A stretch of 64,000 bases of DNA, taken from Sphingobacterium faecium (GTDB taxonomy: Bacteria; Bacteroidota; Bacteroidia; Sphingobacteriales; Sphingobacteriaceae). The notes beneath the pieces are model-generated. The model ran no database searches and was not told the origin of the DNA. It saw only the letters and a list, made by a program, of their open reading frames with translations. The stretch lies in the NCBI RefSeq assembly GCF_003054045.1, contig NZ_QBKH01000005.1, forward strand, positions 434,001 to 498,000, read 5' to 3'. The translations under genes and the position numbers were made by a program. Positions within the stretch are counted from its first letter, which is position 1, and every line of letters starts with the position of its first letter. Positions 48,080 to 56,807 of this stretch are shown here, piece after piece.

Positions 48080-48391
48080 TTATTCACGATCATAGATTTC
48101 CAGAGCTTGCACCAAACATGTATTCACACCTTTTAGCCCACATACCGTCAACGTAAGTAAAATAGTTTCTTTTATTTCATCTCGAGTAGCACCTAGCTGT
48201 TTGGCCATAGGAACATGAAACATGACAGCAGTCTGATCACCCTGTGCTACTTTGATACCTAAGTAAATTAGTTGCTTCGTTTTGGGATCAAGAGCTTTAG
48301 TATCCATCAGTGATGTGACCAACCCAGTGAATCCCTTAAATACTTCAGGTGCTTCTCTCTCAAAAGCTTCGTAAGGATTATGTTTTTCCAT
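48080..48391 (-). CDS. Carboxymuconolactone decarboxylase-family (AhpD-like) protein
   Basis: 103 aa, all helical. CMD pattern: FKGFTGLVTSLMDTKALDPKTKQLIYLGIKVAQGD, then HVPMAKQLGATRDEIKETILLTLTVCGLKG. The CxxC of AhpD is absent; only isolated cysteines occur near the C-terminus, so the peroxidase-type activity is doubtful. Possible roles are small decarboxylase or redox partner. It stands alone. Confidence 0.85.
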   Translation of the reverse strand: MEKHNPYEAFEREAPEVFKGFTGLVTSLMDTKALDPKTKQLIYLGIKVAQGDQTAVMFHVPMAKQLGATRDEIKETILLTLTVCGLKGVNTCLVQALEIYDRE

Positions 48392-48722
48392 TCTATTACA
48401 GTTATTATATTTTCGAACTATGGATATTTAATTATGAGATTTTAATTAAGAAATAAAAGCCATATCAACTCATAATTTATGACATCTCATTAATAACGGA
48501 AATTTAGCGAAAATTTATTATTCGTCACAATAAATAAGGAATACAATTAGCACTTGTTAAACTTAATTTCTAAAATTCAGATCGAACATCTTATGTTACT
48601 ATTTATGAAATCCTTATCAATAAAGAACTCCAATAAGGAAACATGATCGACACCATTGGTACATTCATATCAAAATAAGGTCCTGTTGATCTCATAATCA
48701 AAATTGATGTGCTAACAAAAAA
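48392..48722. other. Intergenic region before the TonB receptor
   Basis: About 330 bp. A 62-codon minus-strand frame (48603-48791) overlaps the TonB receptor start and is treated as chance. An imperfect TGAGAT/ATCTCA pair lies around 48436-48490. Confidence 0.35.
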
Positions 48723-48730
48723 TATTTTTG
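48723..48730 (+). promoter_or_regulatory. -7 promoter element of the TonB receptor/LytS-LytTR cluster
   Basis: TATTTTTG matches TAnnTTTG and lies 24 bp before the ATG at 48755. The -33 side is weak (TTG at 48704-48706, short spacer). Confidence 0.45.
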
Positions 48731-48754
48731 TCAAAATCAACACTCCAATAGAAA

Positions 48755-51118
48755 ATGACAAAAACAGAAGCTTATTCAATGTTCGTAGCACTGCTGCTCA
48801 TCATCTGCTTATTCGCCAATAGCATGCTTCATGCCCAAAGTAAGAAGGTACATCAAACCATATCAGGATTTGTGTTTGACCCAGCCTCAGGTCGAGCACT
48901 ACAAGATGCATCAATAGAAATTATGGGATCATATCCGATATCAACAAAGACAAATATAGATGGAAGGTTTATATTAGAAAACATACCTATGGGAAGATAT
49001 GAATTAAAGATCTCGTTCACGGGCTACGAAAGTCTGATTATCAAGGAAGTTCTTGTTGCATCAGTTAATCAGATATATATAGAAGTTCCGATGTATGAAA
49101 ATACAATTACGCTGCAGGAAGTTGAGTCAAAACCCAAAATCCACCAGACAAAACCATTGAATCCATTTACAATTGTTGGAGGACAAACGTTCAGTCCAGA
49201 GCAAGCTAGCCGTTTTGCTGGGGGTATGGACGACCCTGCTAGGTTGGTCAGTACCTATGCCGGAGTAACCACTGCTAGTATGTCAAGCAATGGCCTTTCC
49301 ATTCGCGGCAACGCTCCTAACCTATTGCAATGGCGGCTAGAAGGTATTGAGATCCCAAGTCCTAATCATTTTTCGGATATCAATGTACTAGGCGGAGGTC
49401 TTTTATCTGCGCTGAGCAACAATGTCATTGGAAATTCAGACTTCTTGATCGGATCATTTCCTTCCGAATATACCAATGCCCTATCAGGAGTATTTGACAT
49501 CAAAATGCGTAAAGGAAATAGACAACAGCACCACCATAGCTTTCAGCTTGGTCTTTTGGGTATCGATCTCGCTTCCGAAGGCCCCATCAGTAAATCCAGC
49601 AATGCTACTTACATCATCAATTATCGCTACTCGACCACTGGACTATTAGAAAAAATAAGAAAAGACAAAAATATAGGCGGAAAACTTGGTTATCAAGATT
49701 TAAACTTCAATTTAAATTTTCCAACCAAAAAATCAGGCTTATTCTCCATTTGGGGCTTTGGTTTGGTGGATGAAGTTGCTCCGATTTTAGATCAAACTAG
49801 CAGCAGAAAATACTTAGATGATGGCATACTGTCTGCTGCTGACCAACAATCCGGAGCAGCAGGTATATCGCACCATTATTTCTTTAAAAATAACAAAACT
49901 TCTCTAAAAAGCACATTTGCCACTACCTATTCAGGCAATCATATTCTTGAAGAATTTTATGACATTGAAAGCCATAAAAGTCCTACGACTGATTTAACGT
50001 ACAATACAACAAACCTGATCATCAGCTCCACCTTACAACACAGATTTCATCCCAATCACATCAACAAAACTGGAGTGACATTTACCAATATACATTATGA
50101 TATGCATGTAGATCACACCCCTTATTACGGACAGCAATTAATCAATTTTGCTCATTCAAATAGTCGGACAAATATGGTTTCAGCCTATTCCAATTCAAAA
50201 CTAACTATCAGCGAACACTTTACCATTATCGGCGGATTTAATGTGCAGCATCTTATGCTCAATAAAAATACGGCTGTAGAACCAAGAGTCGGCGTAAATT
50301 GGAATGTACTGCCCCGTCGTTCCATTTCAGCGGCATATGGCTTACATAGCCGGATAGAAAGACCTGATGTCTATTTTTTTAAAAATAATGAAGATGAATT
50401 GAGTAATCGCGATTTAGCATTTCTAAAAAGCCACCAGTTCACCGTGGGTTATAACCAAGAAATCACGCCTGATATGCATTTAAAGATAGAGCCCTATTTT
50501 CAATTACTCTATGACGTGCCGATTACTGATACAGGGAATTATTCCATCCTAAACAGCACTGATTTTTATACCACACAAACACTTATAAACAGAGGAAAAG
50601 GTAAAAACTTCGGCGTTGATCTTACACTTTCTAAATCCTTTAAAAAAGGATATTATTACCTACTGACGACCTCGTTGTTTACTTCAAAATATAAAGCTGC
50701 AGATGGACAATGGTACAACACCCGCTATAACCGTAATTATGTATTCAATTTTTTAGCAGGCAAAGAATGGATTTTTGGAAGCGATATCCTAGGGGTCAAT
50801 TTTAAAGCGAGCACATTGGGAGGACAACGATATACGCCAGTAGATGAAGCTGCAACTTTACTACATCCGGATAAAGAAGTTCAGTATGACGCAAATCGCA
50901 TGTTTGAAAAACAGTTTCACTCCATGTTCATAGGTGATTTCACACTCAGCTATAAAATAAATCGAGGTCGCTTTTCACATACCTTTGCCCTAAAGAGCGT
51001 AAATGCGACAAAGCAAAAAGAATATATACAACATAAATTTAATATCATCACGCAAACCATAGAACCCTATTTTGCAGCCAATTCACTATTTAACGTGAGT
51101 TATAGGATAGACCTCTAG
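48755..51118 (+). CDS. TonB-dependent outer membrane receptor with carboxypeptidase-like N-domain
   Basis: 787 aa. Signal peptide about 1-27 (ends HAQ). Carboxypeptidase regulatory-like beta domain at about 34-115 (ISGFVFDPASGRALQDASIEI, DGRFILENIPMGRYELKISFTGY). The plug has SSNGLSIRGNAPNLLQWRLEGIEIPSPNHFSD and FPSEYTNALSGVFDIKMRKGN, followed by an outer membrane barrel. No SusD-like gene accompanies it, so it is not a typical glycan locus. The ligand is unknown. The LytS/LytTR genes follow 71 bp downstream. Confidence 0.93.
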   Translation: MTKTEAYSMFVALLLIICLFANSMLHAQSKKVHQTISGFVFDPASGRALQDASIEIMGSYPISTKTNIDGRFILENIPMGRYELKISFTGYESLIIKEVLVASVNQIYIEVPMYENTITLQEVESKPKIHQTKPLNPFTIVGGQTFSPEQASRFAGGMDDPARLVSTYAGVTTASMSSNGLSIRGNAPNLLQWRLEGIEIPSPNHFSDINVLGGGLLSALSNNVIGNSDFLIGSFPSEYTNALSGVFDIKMRKGNRQQHHHSFQLGLLGIDLASEGPISKSSNATYIINYRYSTTGLLEKIRKDKNIGGKLGYQDLNFNLNFPTKKSGLFSIWGFGLVDEVAPILDQTSSRKYLDDGILSAADQQSGAAGISHHYFFKNNKTSLKSTFATTYSGNHILEEFYDIESHKSPTTDLTYNTTNLIISSTLQHRFHPNHINKTGVTFTNIHYDMHVDHTPYYGQQLINFAHSNSRTNMVSAYSNSKLTISEHFTIIGGFNVQHLMLNKNTAVEPRVGVNWNVLPRRSISAAYGLHSRIERPDVYFFKNNEDELSNRDLAFLKSHQFTVGYNQEITPDMHLKIEPYFQLLYDVPITDTGNYSILNSTDFYTTQTLINRGKGKNFGVDLTLSKSFKKGYYYLLTTSLFTSKYKAADGQWYNTRYNRNYVFNFLAGKEWIFGSDILGVNFKASTLGGQRYTPVDEAATLLHPDKEVQYDANRMFEKQFHSMFIGDFTLSYKINRGRFSHTFALKSVNATKQKEYIQHKFNIITQTIEPYFAANSLFNVSYRIDL

Positions 51119-51189
51119 TAGCAAAGTCATGGAGTAAAAATTGTTAAACATTAGATTTTAATGTATCTTAAACCACACCTTGTAAAACA

Positions 51190-52227
51190 ATGAATGATAT
51201 TAAGGAAAAACACCTATTAAGCACTTTTGTGTTCGATAAAAAGTATCAGGTTTGGCGACACGTGCTCTTTATTGCGTTTGCTGCCGTGATCACATTTAAT
51301 CAAGTTCTCATTGCCTATCAGGATTGCCAAGTGGTGCTAGGTAATGATATCTATCTGATTGGCGGATCCTCATTAATGACTTACCTGACCGTCATGTATT
51401 TTAATTATTTCTATCTTACGGCCAAATTCCTACTTAGAGATCGCATATGGTCCTATTTGATCATTACCATGATCTGTATGCTATCCTTGCCTGTACTATC
51501 GCTATGGATAGAGTACGGGGTTCGCAATTGGGCAAACCTAAACCATAGGATAGCAGATTATTCTAGTCCCTTAATATTGGTGGATATCCTTTCCACTTCT
51601 GTCATAACACTGATCTGTTTTTGTGGGATTTCCTTAATTTTGCTGTACCGGACATGGTCTTTGACAAACCAGCACGTGAGCGTGCTAGAAATAGAACATC
51701 TTACATCCGAGCTGAAAAAACTGAAGGGTCAGATCACACCAGAATTTCTCTCTCGAGCATTACATCATGCTTCATTATGGACAATAAAAGATCCGCAAAA
51801 AACAAATGATATCCTGCTCAAATTAAGCGAATTATTACGCTATCAACTTTATGACGCCCAACAGGAAAAAACTTTATTAAACTCGGAACTCCTTTATGTT
51901 ACTAAATTCATATCCCTTGAAAAACGGTGTAGACCCATTTTAGAATCACAGCTTAAGATTGACAAGCAACATCATTATCACCAGATATCCCCCATGTTAC
52001 TCTTGACATTAGTTCAAACTTTTATCAAAGAAAGTAATAGTCTGGAGATCAGCTCAAATGTAGAAAACAACATGCTCACGTTTTTATGCAAATCGCATTC
52101 CATTACAGGAGCGCTCGAGGATCAACTAATTTCGATACGAAAGAGACTTGATCTGGCTTATAGCCACCAGTATATACTGCAGTTAGAAACAGGATCTGTT
52201 ACACTTAAACTAGCATTGTGCCATTAA
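51190..52227 (+). CDS. LytS/YehU-like protein that lacks kinase residues (pseudokinase)
   Basis: 345 aa. Four hydrophobic segments (about 25-42, 58-78, 88-108, 128-153), then a His_kinase-like region LKKLKGQITPEFLSRALHHASLW. The family motif is NPHFLFN; here it is TPEFLSR, so the phospho-acceptor is Glu185. The N-box is LVQTFIKES (274-282) instead of xVENAxKHx, and the G-box is missing. Yet LLKLSELLRYQLYD and the E...L..E..FISLEK pattern remain. Probably a non-catalytic sensor subunit. Its TAA overlaps the next ATG by one base (TAATG). Confidence 0.87.
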   Translation: MNDIKEKHLLSTFVFDKKYQVWRHVLFIAFAAVITFNQVLIAYQDCQVVLGNDIYLIGGSSLMTYLTVMYFNYFYLTAKFLLRDRIWSYLIITMICMLSLPVLSLWIEYGVRNWANLNHRIADYSSPLILVDILSTSVITLICFCGISLILLYRTWSLTNQHVSVLEIEHLTSELKKLKGQITPEFLSRALHHASLWTIKDPQKTNDILLKLSELLRYQLYDAQQEKTLLNSELLYVTKFISLEKRCRPILESQLKIDKQHHYHQISPMLLLTLVQTFIKESNSLEISSNVENNMLTFLCKSHSITGALEDQLISIRKRLDLAYSHQYILQLETGSVTLKLALCH

Positions 52228-53288
52228 TGAAAAGTTTTTTAAATACATATTCGCTAACCAGATTACTGATCGATCATAAATATCATCTGGCAAGGACTTT
52301 ACTATTACAATCCTCCATTTTGGCTATTTCGATCGGCATCTTTTTCGATGCGCCTGATAAGCTAAACCTATCCGCAGATCGCATGATAGGTTGGATCAGT
52401 TACTATATATTTTTAAATTGTCTTGTATATGTCAATAAAGATGTACTATTTCCAAAATTTTTGGCCAAAAATAGAATGACAGCTTATCTCATTTCTGTGG
52501 TTATTTTCACCCTATTTGCATTATGTATCATGGTTATCCTTCAGCAGCTTTTTTATGATATTGCCGTTACTCGACAACAGCCATCGCCCATCGCCATATT
52601 TTTCAGTATAACCTCCTCTATGTTTGCTATCATACTCTTTTTAGGTGGAATATCAGCTCTTCAACTGTTCAAACAATGGCTAATCAATAATCATCGCATC
52701 CATGAATTACAGTTGGCGACATCCCGTATTCAACAACACTTTCTAAAAAGTCAGATCAATCCACACTTTCTATTTAATATGATCAATAATGCCAATATTC
52801 TAGTAGACGATGATCCGATCACGGCATCCATTATCCTAAAAAAATTGGAAAACATACTTCAGTATCAATTCAGCGATACGAAGTCAGCACAAGTTCCTTT
52901 ATTGAACGATATTAAATTTTTAGAAGACTATCTGGAATTAGAAAAGTTGCGACGTGATCAATGCGATTTTAACTTGAAAAAAGAAGGAAATTTTGATAGC
53001 ATAACCATACCACCAATGCTATTCGTGCATTTTGTAGAAAATGCCGTAAAACATAGCTCAGACAGTAAAGGTTCCTATGTCAATATAAAGTTCAAAATAG
53101 TAAACCAGCAACTTTACTTTTTTTGCGAAAATTCCAAACCGACTGCCCCTTCAAAAAGGGATATTGGTGGATTGGGATTGGAAAACATCAAACGGCGTTT
53201 AGTGTTACTTTACCATAAAAAGCACCAACTGCATATTGCAGATACGGATCAAACATATACCGTTACCTTATACCTGGATTTACAATGA
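52227..53288 (+). CDS. LytS/YehU-type sensor histidine kinase
   Basis: 353 aa from ATG 52227, which overlaps the previous stop; a GTG at 52218 would also be in frame. Four hydrophobic helices (about 23-40, 53-70, 84-108, 121-145). Catalytic residues are intact: LKSQINPHFLFN (His180), FVENAVKHSSD (N-box) and GGLGLENIKRRLVLLY (G-box). It probably forms a complex with the preceding pseudokinase. The response regulator ATG overlaps its TGA (ATGA). Confidence 0.92.
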   Translation: MKSFLNTYSLTRLLIDHKYHLARTLLLQSSILAISIGIFFDAPDKLNLSADRMIGWISYYIFLNCLVYVNKDVLFPKFLAKNRMTAYLISVVIFTLFALCIMVILQQLFYDIAVTRQQPSPIAIFFSITSSMFAIILFLGGISALQLFKQWLINNHRIHELQLATSRIQQHFLKSQINPHFLFNMINNANILVDDDPITASIILKKLENILQYQFSDTKSAQVPLLNDIKFLEDYLELEKLRRDQCDFNLKKEGNFDSITIPPMLFVHFVENAVKHSSDSKGSYVNIKFKIVNQQLYFFCENSKPTAPSKRDIGGLGLENIKRRLVLLYHKKHQLHIADTDQTYTVTLYLDLQ

Positions 53289-53995
53289 GATACATTATAG
53301 TTGACGACGAACCCATTGCGCGCAATGGCATCAAAAAAATGGTTGACCAGATTCCACAATTGGAATTATTAGGAAGTTTTAACAGTGCAGAAACCGCTTC
53401 CGAATTCCTAAAGCATACCCCTGTCGATCTGATATTTCTCGATATTCGTATGTCGGGGATCAACGGTCTGGAGTTTGCACGCAATATACCCAAACTAACG
53501 CTGATTATCTTTACAACAGCCTATTCTCAATATGCTGTAGACAGTTACGACGTCGATGCTATAGATTATTTAGTAAAGCCCATAAATCCTCTTAAATTAA
53601 GAAAGGCTGTGGATAAAGCCATTAATTATCACACCTTATTATTGGCAGAGAATAAAAAAGACCTGGATCAAACACAAGAAGATTATATCATTGTCAAATC
53701 GGACCGCAGATTTTTCAAGATACAGCACCATGATATATTATTTATTGAAGGACTCAAAGATTATGTTATTATTCAGCTGGAAAATGAAAGGATCATTACG
53801 CGAATGATTGTCAAGCAAATCCATGAAATATTGCCTCAACAGCTGTTCCTCAGGATCAACAGATCTTTTATCGTCAATAAATCACACATCAACTCCTTTG
53901 ATAATAATGATGTATTTATCAAAGATTATGAGATCGGTATCGGGAGTGCTTTTAAAAATAGTTTTTTTGAGTGCATGTTGAAGTTAAAACAATAG
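53285..53995 (+). CDS. LytTR-family response regulator
   Basis: 236 aa. Receiver domain 1-120 with IIVDDEPIAR, phospho-Asp53 in LIFLDIRMSG, TTAYSQYAVDSYDVDAIDYLVKPI (Thr/Lys switch). LytTR DNA-binding domain about 135-235 (DILFIEGLKDYVIIQLENERIITRM, FLRINRSFIVNKSHINSF). It is the cognate regulator of the LytS-type kinase encoded directly before it. Possible targets include the TonB receptor at 48755. Confidence 0.94.
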   Translation: MRYIIVDDEPIARNGIKKMVDQIPQLELLGSFNSAETASEFLKHTPVDLIFLDIRMSGINGLEFARNIPKLTLIIFTTAYSQYAVDSYDVDAIDYLVKPINPLKLRKAVDKAINYHTLLLAENKKDLDQTQEDYIIVKSDRRFFKIQHHDILFIEGLKDYVIIQLENERIITRMIVKQIHEILPQQLFLRINRSFIVNKSHINSFDNNDVFIKDYEIGIGSAFKNSFFECMLKLKQ

Positions 53996-54009
53996 GCAGC
54001 TTGGCGATA

Positions 54010-54636
54010 TCATCCCTCAAGCTGAACAACTTCATTTTGCAAATTATCTTGAGCCTGTTTTTCAAACTTTTGTTGAAAATAGGATGTTTTATAAATACAA
54101 TGCTTCGATAAAAAATGATTTAAGACTTTTAATCGTCCGACACGATATATTGAATTTGAATAGATCGCATATTCCTTTCGTACATTTTCGAAATACGAGG
54201 CATACATTTCCCATGCTTGTCCTAAAATAGAAAGATCTGCATCAGTAAAATAATTAGTATCGCTATCTGTTGATTCCAGATGTGATTTCGTTGCTAGAAT
54301 TTGTTTTCTGCACAGGTCTATGACATGATTAGAAACACCGATTTGTTTCATCCTCTCTTCTGCAAGATCAGCACTTTTTTCCTCATTATCAGATCGTAAT
54401 GGATCGTAAATAATGTCGTGATAATAAAGAGTAAACAAAATAGCATCCCAATTCCCTATCTTTTCTTTTACATCGATCAATAATAACAATAGATTATCCA
54501 GATGCTGCATTGTATGATAATATCGATTATGAGCAGCATAATTTTCAACGATTTCATTCCATAAATGATCCATTAACGCATCATCGTCGGTATAATTTTT
54601 CAAAAGTTCTATAAATGTATTTCTTAACATAAGCAT
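54010..54636 (-). CDS. HD-superfamily-like predicted metal-dependent phosphohydrolase
   Basis: 208 aa, helical. YYHTMQHLDNLL (39-50) and FTLYYHDIIYD (68-78) give the His...HD pattern, and YFTDADLSILGQAW supplies a late Asp. This matches COG4339-type HD proteins rather than classic HD-GYP or RelA types. The substrate is unknown. It converges on the LytTR response regulator gene, with 14 bp between stops. Confidence 0.8.
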   Translation of the reverse strand: MLMLRNTFIELLKNYTDDDALMDHLWNEIVENYAAHNRYYHTMQHLDNLLLLLIDVKEKIGNWDAILFTLYYHDIIYDPLRSDNEEKSADLAEERMKQIGVSNHVIDLCRKQILATKSHLESTDSDTNYFTDADLSILGQAWEMYASYFENVRKEYAIYSNSIYRVGRLKVLNHFLSKHCIYKTSYFQQKFEKQAQDNLQNEVVQLEG

Positions 54637-54737
54637 TTATCATCAGCCTCTTTAATATATGTGTTGTATTTAAATATAATAAAACAATTGCAATACGATT
54701 AAAAGTAACAAAAGTAGCGGTCATACGTTGTACTGAT

Positions 54738-55748
54738 ATGAAGATTGCAATGCTTTCGCCTATCGCATGGCGAACACCTCCTGTCCACTATGGTCCCTGG
54801 GAACAAGTTACGTCCTTATTGACAGAAGAACTAATCAAATCAGGTATAGAAGTCACCTTATTTGCAACTGGTAATTCCATTACCCAATCACAGTTACAAG
54901 CTGTATGCCCTGCCGGATATGAAGAAGATCGAGATATCAATGCCAAAGTTTGGGAATCACTCCATATCTCAGAATGTTTCGAAAATGCTAATGAATTTGA
55001 TATTATACACAATCAATTTGATTTTCTGCCCCTCACATATTCCAAACTGATACAAACTCCCGTTGTTAGTACAATACATGGTTTTTCATCCAGTAGCATT
55101 CTACCTGTCTATAAAAAATACAATAAGGATAGCCATTATATATCTATAAGCAATGCGGATCGTTCTGAGCAATTGGATTATTTAGCAACCATTTACCATG
55201 GTATCGATCTGGATCAGTTTACTTTCAATGAACAACCACAAGATTACCTATTGTTTTATGGTCGAATTCACCATGATAAAGGTGCTAAAGAAGCCATAGC
55301 AATAGCACAAGCACTTGGCAAACGTTTAATTATGGCAGGCATCATTCAGGATGAACATTATTTCAAACAGCATGTGCAACCTCATTTACTACCTGGTAAG
55401 ATCGAATATATAGGTTCCGTTGGTTCAGACAAACGCAATGAATTGTTGTCCAATGCAAGTGTATTGTTACATCCTATTAATTTTAGCGAACCATTTGGTT
55501 TATCAGTAGTCGAGTCTATGGCCTGCGGTACGCCAGTTGTCGCATTCAATAAAGGAAGTATGCCCGAACTGATCGACAATGGACGGAATGGTTTTCTGGC
55601 CGAAAATATAGAAGAAGCTATAGAAATGGTGAAAGATATTAATTCGATCAACAGATTAGCTTGTCGGCAAAAAGTGGAAAATCATTTTTCGAAGGAAAGA
55701 ATGTGCCAAAACTATGTCGAAGCCTATAAAAAAATTCTTAACAAATAG
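54738..55748 (+). CDS. Glycosyltransferase family 4 (GT-B)
   Basis: 336 aa. The N-terminal glycine-poor start KIAMLSPIAWRTPPVHYGPWEQV is typical of a GT4 subgroup that acts on small or lipid acceptors. The C-terminal domain has the donor site: LLFYGRIHHDKGAKEAIAIAQALGKRLIMAG, VLLHPINFSEPFGLSVVESMACGTPVVAFNKGSMPELI with the E-x7-E signature. There is no membrane helix. Alone in its neighbourhood, so the product is unknown. Confidence 0.9.
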   Translation: MKIAMLSPIAWRTPPVHYGPWEQVTSLLTEELIKSGIEVTLFATGNSITQSQLQAVCPAGYEEDRDINAKVWESLHISECFENANEFDIIHNQFDFLPLTYSKLIQTPVVSTIHGFSSSSILPVYKKYNKDSHYISISNADRSEQLDYLATIYHGIDLDQFTFNEQPQDYLLFYGRIHHDKGAKEAIAIAQALGKRLIMAGIIQDEHYFKQHVQPHLLPGKIEYIGSVGSDKRNELLSNASVLLHPINFSEPFGLSVVESMACGTPVVAFNKGSMPELIDNGRNGFLAENIEEAIEMVKDINSINRLACRQKVENHFSKERMCQNYVEAYKKILNK

Positions 55749-55825
55749 TTATCAGCAACGATAACATCATATTTTAAATGTATTTCACTACCTGTACAGT
55801 ACATTTCACTTTATGCTGTTGATTA

Positions 55826-55877
55826 CTTTTATGTTGTTTTATTTATTTATTATTCTTGATACAAAACAACATAAAAG
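55826..55877. repeat. Perfect 15-bp inverted repeat with 22-nt loop
   Basis: CTTTTATGTTGTTTT (55826-55840) and its exact complement (55863-55877). Located 77 bp after the glycosyltransferase stop. It may be a terminator-like hairpin, although no T-run follows. Confidence 0.65.
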
Positions 55878-55892
55878 CCATATTATAAAATA

Positions 55893-55924
55893 ATTCACTT
55901 ATATTCGGTTTGATATAAGTGAAT
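55893..55924. repeat. Perfect 12-bp inverted repeat with 8-nt spacer
   Basis: ATTCACTTATAT (55893-55904) with ATATAAGTGAAT (55913-55924). It lies 131 bp before the lipoprotein ATG and could be an operator; neither flank has a T-run. Together with the repeat at 55826 it fills most of a 307-bp gap. Confidence 0.65.
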
Positions 55925-56055
55925 ATCGATAAGATTAAATATACATTTTAGACAATAAAAAATCAGTAATTGAAATAAATGTGTGTACAAAATCAAGGCA
56001 TATCAAAGCTTATAAGCTTCTAAAACATAAACCTCAAATAAGTAAATCCTAAAAA

Positions 56056-56673
56056 ATGAAATTAAACTATTTCGCATATTTACTCATGCTCCCATTATTA
56101 GTCAGTTCTTGCAGTAAAAGTAATGACGAGACCATTATACCAGAAGAGCCACAGCCTAAAGAATCAATATATTTATTTTTAAAAGAGGATATTATTGATT
56201 TCAAGGTGTATAAAGGATCCCTCAATGGCGGAATCGAAGTTTCCAAAACCGAGAAACCAGAATCATTTTGGAACCCTTACAAATTGATAGATTTAAAGTA
56301 TGATACCTTGATCGTTAGAAATGACAGTATTTTTGAAAGACCTGAAAAATATGAGAAAAATAATTTCAGATTTCGGGTCAGCAACGATACAATATACCAA
56401 TGGAATCGATATGCTGAATTTTGGGCATTATATGGGTTAAAGAAAGATGATATCATTGAGCATTATGTATCGTTTTATAGTTTTCAAAAAGCTACCCCTC
56501 CGTATTTATTTGCAGAAAATGGACATAACGATGGCTTAGTCGATTCAACACGGTATTTTGGGACCAATGAGTATGTGTTTAAAAGTCCTAAAAATATGAT
56601 ATCTGTCGATGATTTAGCAACATGGTACAATACCAAACATGTATTCAAAAAACTGACCAAAGATCCAAAATAA
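56056..56673 (+). CDS. Lipoprotein, unknown function
   Basis: 205 aa. Lipobox LLVSSC (Cys19), followed by SKSNDETIIPEEPQPKE, a charged linker. The mature domain is acidic and aromatic with several tryptophans (FRVSNDTIYQWNRYAEFW). No domain was recognised. It stands alone, with decayed transposase-like sequence directly after it. Confidence 0.65.
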   Translation: MKLNYFAYLLMLPLLVSSCSKSNDETIIPEEPQPKESIYLFLKEDIIDFKVYKGSLNGGIEVSKTEKPESFWNPYKLIDLKYDTLIVRNDSIFERPEKYEKNNFRFRVSNDTIYQWNRYAEFWALYGLKKDDIIEHYVSFYSFQKATPPYLFAENGHNDGLVDSTRYFGTNEYVFKSPKNMISVDDLATWYNTKHVFKKLTKDPK

Positions 56674-56800
56674 AGACAACTTCAAATCTTCGGCACCAGC
56701 TTTCAAATGATTAAATTCACCAATATATGTGATATCAATCACCCAAATTGGCTTTCTTCAATGATGATCTTTGATTACCTTAGTGTGTAACTTAAAGGGA
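56674..56800 (-). pseudogene. Possible remnant of an IS3-family transposase
   Basis: Minus-strand translation of the gap contains RKPIWVIDITYIGE, which matches the W(V)xDITYI segment carrying the first catalytic Asp of IS3-type integrase cores, preceded by a stop codon (KDHH*RKP). Neither neighbour nor terminal repeats are left. The match covers only about a dozen residues, so it may be chance. Confidence 0.35.
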
Positions 56801-56807
56801 TAACAAT

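Noticed and set aside
48603..48791. 62-codon hydrophobic minus-strand frame
   Set aside because: Overlaps the TonB receptor start and its promoter; hydrophobicity is expected from AT-rich DNA.
55826..55924. CRISPR-like repeats
   Set aside because: These are inverted, not regularly spaced direct repeats; no cas genes are present.
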